Below, one piece after another: positions 59,771 through 64,000 of a stretch of DNA of 64,000 bases (positions are counted from its first letter, which is position 1; the number at the start of each line of letters is the position of its first letter). This stretch comes from Paucibacter sp. KBW04 (GTDB taxonomy: Bacteria; Pseudomonadota; Gammaproteobacteria; Burkholderiales; Burkholderiaceae_C), in NCBI RefSeq assembly GCF_003852425.1, contig NZ_QAJN01000007.1:300329-364328 (forward strand), read 5' to 3'. A model generated the notes under the pieces. That model made no database searches. It had not been told where the DNA came from and was given only the letters and a program-made list of their open reading frames with translations. A program made the position numbers and the translations under genes.

Positions 59771-62395
59771 TTAGCGCAGACCTGCGCCAGGCCAGCAGCT
59801 TTCATCGTGCTGATGGCCGCTGCCATGCTCATCGGCTAAGCCTCGGCCGGGCAGGCTCAGGGGCGCAGCAGCCGAAGCAGCCGGCAGACCACGCGGGTCC
59901 AGCGCGCGGTTGACCAAGTCCAGCAACTCATCGGCCTGAGCGCGTGCGCTGCGGTCCAGGCCCGTGCTGGCGGCCTTGCCAGCGAACAAGCTCTTGAGCG
60001 TCTTCAGCTCGGCGCGGATCGCCGGCTTGCTATCGTCCGTGCCCGTGCCACCGGCGGCCACCAGGCGCTCGCCCAGCTGCTCGATATAGGCCCGCTGCAG
60101 ATTGCGGCGCGGTGCCGTGATCTTGGCGCCAGCGCCTTGCAGCTCAGTGAAGATGCCGCCGCGCAAATCGGCTAACAGCTCATCGACACGGTAGGCCTTG
60201 CCCTCGGCCGCGGCCGCTTCCTGGGCCTGCAGACGCGCGATGCGGCTACGGTCCAGCAGGGCACGCAAGGTGTTGCGCTGAGCGGCCAGGAGTTGATTGG
60301 CCGGCTCTTGCGGGCGCACGCGCTCGACGATGGCAGGCTCGAACAACCAGCTCGGCGTCTTGAACAGCTGCTCATTCAACAAGGCCACGGCCTGCGCCTG
60401 CTTGGCCTTGGTCGCAGGGGTGTAGACCGCACCGGCTTGCTCGCCATGCTTGTTGTGGAAGCTGTAGCCGCCGACGATAGCCGTCACATGGCCAAGCTCG
60501 CGACCCCACTGGCCCCAGGTGGCGCGGTAGAGCTCTTCCAAAGCCTTGTCGTCCTGGCCGGCCTTGAGCGTCATCTTGGGCAGGTTCTTGATGATGCGCT
60601 GCAGGTTTTTGATGCCCAGCGTGGTGGCGTAGACCGCGTCGGCATCGCCAACTGCCTCGGTCGTGTCGCCATACTCGCCCTCACCCTTGGGCGAGGTGAA
60701 GCGCAGCCAGGGCTTGCTGTCCTGCTCACGGATCCAGGCATCCAGCACCGGCTTTTCGGCCGCAGCCGTCTTGGCCTCGGGGATGGGCGCATAGCCCCAT
60801 TTGGTGGCGAAGATGTCGTAGGGGCCGATCTTGGGGATCAGCAGCGCCGGGTCGATCTTGTCCTCGGGCTGGACCAGATAGTTGATGCGGCTGTAGTCCA
60901 TCAAGGTGGGCACATGGCCCATTTCCTTCAGCCATTTGGCATCGCGCAGCTTGTCCACCGGGTAGGTGGAGCTGGCCTTCATATTGTGCGGAAAGCCCAG
61001 CGAGTGGCCCACCTCATGCGTCACCACATAACCCACCAACTCGCCCATCAAATCATCGGGCAGGGGCAGCTGCTGGGCACGCGGATCGACGGCACCGGCT
61101 TGCGTGATGTACCAGTCACGCTGCAGCTGCATGATGTTGTGATACATCACGATATTGGCGTTCAGAATCTCGCCGCTGCGCGGGTCGCTCAGGTGCGGGC
61201 CATAGGCATTGGCGATGGGCGAGGGCACCCAACGGATGATGCTGTAACGCACATCGGCGGGGTCGAACTCGGGGTCTTCTTCCTTGGTCGGGAAGGGGCG
61301 AGCCTGCACCGCGTTCTTGAAGCCGGCCGCCTCGAAGGCCACGTTCCAGGCCTCGATGCCCTTCTTGACGTAGGGCACCAAGGCGGTGGGCGTGGTCTTG
61401 TCGATGTACCAGACGATGGGCTTGACCGGCTCGCTGAGGGCGGCCGTCGGGTCCTTTTTCTCCAGGCGCCAGCGGGTGATCAGGCGCTCGCGCTTGCTCT
61501 CATGCGCGTCGGTGCCAAAGTCGACCCGGGCGATGCTGAAAAAGCCCACCCGGTCATCCATCACCCGCGCCTGCATGGGCTGCTCGGGCAGTTGCACGAT
61601 GTTGTAGGCGATGCTGACGCTGGCGCTCTTGGGCGGCTGCGGCGGCAGGCTGAAGCCGGGCGGCAGGCCAGGCGGCAAGACCGGCGGCGTGTTGATCAAG
61701 CCATAGGTTTGCACCGCGTCGATGCGCAAGCTGGTGGGGAAGGCACGGCTGTCCTCCACATAGCTGCGCGAGGCGTCGACGCCGCTGCCCTTGAGGATGC
61801 CGCGGGCCGAGAAATCACCCACCTCGCTGCTGAACAAACGGCTCACCTCGATCACCGGCGCGCCGTTCTTGCCAAAGGCTTCGATGGGGAAGCTGCCGAG
61901 CACGGTGTCGCGCTGCGAGGCCTCGACCGCGCTGGCGATGGGGCGGTTCGGGTCGGCCGCGAAGTTATAGGACACGGCCTGGAAATAGACCTTATTGCCC
62001 TGCTGCACAAAGCGCACCACGTCTTCGTTCAGGGCCTTGCCCACATGGTCCACATTGGCCGGCACGGCGGTGGCCGTGGCCACCATCAGCAAGGGCTTGT
62101 CCAGCAAGGCTTTGGGGATCTCGAAGTAAAGCTTGCCCTTGACCTTGTGCAAATTGAACAGGCCTTGCTGGGACTTGGCATCGGCGGTGATGACCTTGTC
62201 AAAAGGCTTGGGGTCTTGCGCATCGGGCGCGGCCGCCGGGCGGGCGGCGCCTGCGGGCGCCGAAGCGGGGGTGGCCGACGGCGCTTCCTGGGCAACTAGG
62301 CTCAGCGGCATCAGCAGGGCGGCAACGGCGAGCGCCAGAGCGTGCGGGCCCGTGCCCGGTGTTTTACGTGTCATGGAGTGGGACATGGAAGTCAT
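59771..62395 (-). CDS. Large exported zinc metalloprotease (HExxHxxGxxH; DUF4953/DUF5117 type)
   Basis: 874 aa from the ATG at 62395; ATGs at 62386 and 62374 are possible, and none has a clear RBS. A Sec signal (HALALAVAALLMPLSLVAQ) leads to a long region like the DUF5117/DUF5118 modules found in this family. The metal site is THEVGHSLGFPHN: two His and Glu of HExxH, plus the third His, as in metzincin-like peptidases. It therefore probably binds zinc and acts in the periplasm or outside the cell. It diverges from an outer-membrane barrel gene. Confidence 0.88.
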   Translation of the reverse strand: MTSMSHSMTRKTPGTGPHALALAVAALLMPLSLVAQEAPSATPASAPAGAARPAAAPDAQDPKPFDKVITADAKSQQGLFNLHKVKGKLYFEIPKALLDKPLLMVATATAVPANVDHVGKALNEDVVRFVQQGNKVYFQAVSYNFAADPNRPIASAVEASQRDTVLGSFPIEAFGKNGAPVIEVSRLFSSEVGDFSARGILKGSGVDASRSYVEDSRAFPTSLRIDAVQTYGLINTPPVLPPGLPPGFSLPPQPPKSASVSIAYNIVQLPEQPMQARVMDDRVGFFSIARVDFGTDAHESKRERLITRWRLEKKDPTAALSEPVKPIVWYIDKTTPTALVPYVKKGIEAWNVAFEAAGFKNAVQARPFPTKEEDPEFDPADVRYSIIRWVPSPIANAYGPHLSDPRSGEILNANIVMYHNIMQLQRDWYITQAGAVDPRAQQLPLPDDLMGELVGYVVTHEVGHSLGFPHNMKASSTYPVDKLRDAKWLKEMGHVPTLMDYSRINYLVQPEDKIDPALLIPKIGPYDIFATKWGYAPIPEAKTAAAEKPVLDAWIREQDSKPWLRFTSPKGEGEYGDTTEAVGDADAVYATTLGIKNLQRIIKNLPKMTLKAGQDDKALEELYRATWGQWGRELGHVTAIVGGYSFHNKHGEQAGAVYTPATKAKQAQAVALLNEQLFKTPSWLFEPAIVERVRPQEPANQLLAAQRNTLRALLDRSRIARLQAQEAAAAEGKAYRVDELLADLRGGIFTELQGAGAKITAPRRNLQRAYIEQLGERLVAAGGTGTDDSKPAIRAELKTLKSLFAGKAASTGLDRSARAQADELLDLVNRALDPRGLPAASAAAPLSLPGRGLADEHGSGHQHDESCWPGAGLR

Positions 62396-62581
62396 GATTT
62401 TTACGGTGCCGCGATTCTGAACGAGGTCAGCACCGGGGTCGAAAGTCACTGCCCTGGTGAAGACCCTTGGCTGCCTTCCTGCCCATGGTGCAAAGTGCCA
62501 GAAAACACCGGTGCAAAACGGGGAGAGAGCCAATTTCCCGATGCTAGAGTGCGCGGGCATCACAACAGGGAGAGTAAAAAA

Positions 62582-63127
62582 ATGTCCGTCCAATCATCCT
62601 TCAAAGCCAAGGCCGTGGCGCTGAGCTTGCTGGCCTGCGCGGCAAGTGCCTGGGCCGCCGAGCCCAAGGACGCGTCGGGAATTTACGTCGGCGCCACCGT
62701 GGGCTACGCCAGTGGCGCTTCGAGCGAATACAAGACCAGCGCTAGCCCCTCACTGGGCTTTAACGCCGGCTATCGCTTCAATGAAAACTTCGCCGTCGAG
62801 GCCTTCAGCCGCACGCTGAGCTTCGAGCTTTTCGCCAATCTGTTTGAGAACAATCCCGGCTACTACCCCGAGGACCATATCGGCGTGGCCCTGTTGGCTG
62901 GCCTGCCGGTGAGCGACAAGTTCAGCGTCTACGGTCGACTCGGCACCGGTCGCACCAGCATGAGCACGGGCACCAACCTCAAGCCAAACTACAAACTCAC
63001 CGAACCCACCGCCGGCCTGGGCCTGGCCTATGCCTTCACCCCTCGTTTCGGCGCCAAGCTGGAGTACCTGCGCTTCACCCGTAACGATGTGAATCTGCTG
63101 ACTTTCGGTTTGGAATACCGCTTCTAA
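62582..63127 (+). CDS. Small outer-membrane beta-barrel protein (OmpA/OmpW-like)
   Basis: 181 aa from the ATG at 62582, with RBS GGGAGAG. A signal peptide (AVALSLLACAASAWA) is cleaved before AEPKD. The mature part alternates polar and aromatic residues over about eight strands (GIYVGATVGYAS, LGFNAGYRFNENFAVEAF, ... FGAKLEYLRF) and ends LEYRF with a terminal Phe, the BAM signal. It is shorter than most OmpW proteins and has no peptidoglycan-binding tail. It converges on the hybrid-kinase gene with overlapping stop codons. Confidence 0.88.
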   Translation: MSVQSSFKAKAVALSLLACAASAWAAEPKDASGIYVGATVGYASGASSEYKTSASPSLGFNAGYRFNENFAVEAFSRTLSFELFANLFENNPGYYPEDHIGVALLAGLPVSDKFSVYGRLGTGRTSMSTGTNLKPNYKLTEPTAGLGLAYAFTPRFGAKLEYLRFTRNDVNLLTFGLEYRF

Positions 63128-64000
63128 GTCGTCGGCGCGGCCTGACTCTCGGCCGCCTCTCCCACCGTGCGCCGCAGCACGGCCAGGCATTGGTCGAACT
63201 GCTGCATGGCCCGCTCCAGGGCGGGCGAGCCGCTATCGCCATCGACGATGATTTGCTCGATCTTGGCCGCGGCATTGGCCAGGACCTTGACGGCCAGATT
63301 GGCCGCCCCGCCCTTGGCGCTGTGCGCGTGTAGGCGGGCCTGCTCGGCCTCGCCCGCCGCCAAAGCCGCGCGGATGCGGGCGGTGCAATCCGCTTCGGCC
63401 TGGGCCAGCTTACGGAGAAAGCGGATGTAGGTCGAGGCATTGCCGCCCATGCGCGGCAGGGCGCTGGCCACGTCCAGGCCCACCACCCCGTTCCAGCTCT
63501 GCAGCAGGGCCAGATCGCCCTGTGGCGGCAGCGGCGCCTGCGCAGGGCTGGCTGGCGGCGGGGCGATCGGTTTTTCCGCCAGGGCGGCAGGCATGGGGGG
63601 CACCCATCTTTGCAAAGCGCGTTCCAGCACCTCGGGCTCGATGGGCTTGCTGACGAAATCATTCATACCCACCCGCTCGCAGCGCTGCCGGTCTTCGTCC
63701 ATGGCATTGGCCGTCATGGCGATGACGGGCAGGCGGTCGAAGAAGGGTTCGGCGCGAATCTTCAAGGTGGCGGTGAGGCCGTCCATCACCGGCATCTGCA
63801 TATCCATCAACACAACCTGGTAGGCGCGCCGCTTGCCGGCTCGCGTTTCTTCCAGCATTTCCAGGGCGATGGCGCCATTGGCCGCGACCTCGATCTCGCA
63901 CAAAAACTCCTGCAGCAACTCGGTCGCCACCATCTGATTGAGCTCGTTGTCCTCCACCAGCAAGATGCGAGCACCGCGCAGATGGGCGGTCAGACCGGCC
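63124..64000 (-). CDS. Hybrid sensor histidine kinase, C-terminal part (REC-HPt); 5' end outside window
   Basis: 292 residues are visible and the frame is open to the window edge, so the gene begins beyond 64000. A receiver domain (ILLVEDNELNQMVATELL; phosphoacceptor Asp in VVLMDMQMPVMDG; Lys in NDFVSKPIEPE) is followed by a Pro/Ala linker and a histidine phosphotransfer domain with HSAKGGAANL, its phospho-His. The layout matches tripartite hybrid kinases that relay His-Asp-His to a separate regulator. The kinase and sensor domains are not in view. Confidence 0.9.
   Translation of the reverse strand, partial: AGLTAHLRGARILLVEDNELNQMVATELLQEFLCEIEVAANGAIALEMLEETRAGKRRAYQVVLMDMQMPVMDGLTATLKIRAEPFFDRLPVIAMTANAMDEDRQRCERVGMNDFVSKPIEPEVLERALQRWVPPMPAALAEKPIAPPPASPAQAPLPPQGDLALLQSWNGVVGLDVASALPRMGGNASTYIRFLRKLAQAEADCTARIRAALAAGEAEQARLHAHSAKGGAANLAVKVLANAAAKIEQIIVDGDSGSPALERAMQQFDQCLAVLRRTVGEAAESQAAPTT

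Noticed and set aside
60293-62299. Long plus-strand frame opposite the metalloprotease gene
   Set aside because: Composition is His/Gly/Leu shadow sequence with no motif; the opposite frame holds HExxHxxGxxH.
1-64000. CRISPR arrays, tRNA or rRNA genes
   Set aside because: I saw no regularly spaced direct repeats and no recognisable tRNA or rRNA sequence by eye; a covariance-model search would be needed to exclude small RNAs.

Overview
The window looks like chromosomal DNA of a high-G+C betaproteobacterium, most likely Burkholderiales near Roseateles, Rubrivivax or other former Comamonadaceae. The evidence is gene content (DUF2339/DUF3999 pair, four tandem family-5 solute-binding proteins, type IV pilin with a TfpO-like ligase), GC-rich third codon positions, and a palindromic intergenic repeat of a type I associate with this order. 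Genes are dense, usually with 0-25 bp gaps or 1-4 bp overlaps. I recognised no rRNA, tRNA, CRISPR array or intact insertion sequence.

Layout. 39-6053: two tandem paralogous TPR-GGDEF proteins and a SulP anion transporter on the minus strand; one GGDEF domain carries an in-frame insertion that resembles a palindromic repeat. 6401-18003: a peptide-type ABC importer (fused double ATPase plus two permeases, minus strand) diverging from four tandem, diverged solute-binding proteins (plus strand). 18153-19052: alpha/beta hydrolase. 19053-22127: an A+T-richer block with a TfpO/PglL-like ligase and pilA, with a well-formed sigma-54 promoter, a CRP/Vfr-like box and two identical palindromes upstream. 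22128-22916: class-II cyclic-nucleotide phosphodiesterase-like enzyme. 23181-30373: a large SNF2 ATPase, a beta-barrel candidate, an RluA-type pseudouridine synthase and a periplasmic binding-protein-like protein. 30452-33540: MurA-family enzyme diverging from a hipBA toxin-antitoxin pair with three perfect operators spaced exactly 50 bp. 33627-36735: LysR regulator, quinone-type oxidoreductase, small periplasmic protein and cytochrome b561. 36742-39632: TrhO and a three-domain fusion (cysteine desulfurase, metal-site-less MBL/ETHE1-like domain, rhodanese). 39946-44351: DUF2087 protein, phosphatidylserine decarboxylase, double VOC protein, and a divergent LysR/aldo-keto reductase pair. 44356-45187: a small membrane protein and a probable integron gene cassette with a textbook attC site. 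45338-50475: DUF3999 and the multi-spanning DUF2339 protein. 50575-59075: EAL phosphodiesterase, TrpS with a C-terminal extension, acyl-CoA synthetase, patatin and a third predicted cyclase. 59355-64000: alanine-rich helical protein, large zinc metalloprotease, outer-membrane barrel and the end of a hybrid sensor kinase.

Themes. Signalling is prominent: three predicted diguanylate cyclases, one EAL phosphodiesterase with a degenerate GGDEF, a cyclic-nucleotide phosphodiesterase next to a pilin promoter bearing a CRP-like box, and a hybrid kinase. Sulfur trafficking is represented by the desulfurase-rhodanese fusion coupled to TrhO. Foreign-DNA signatures cluster at the pilin block (bracketed by TCTGACCCC repeats), hipBA and the attC cassette.
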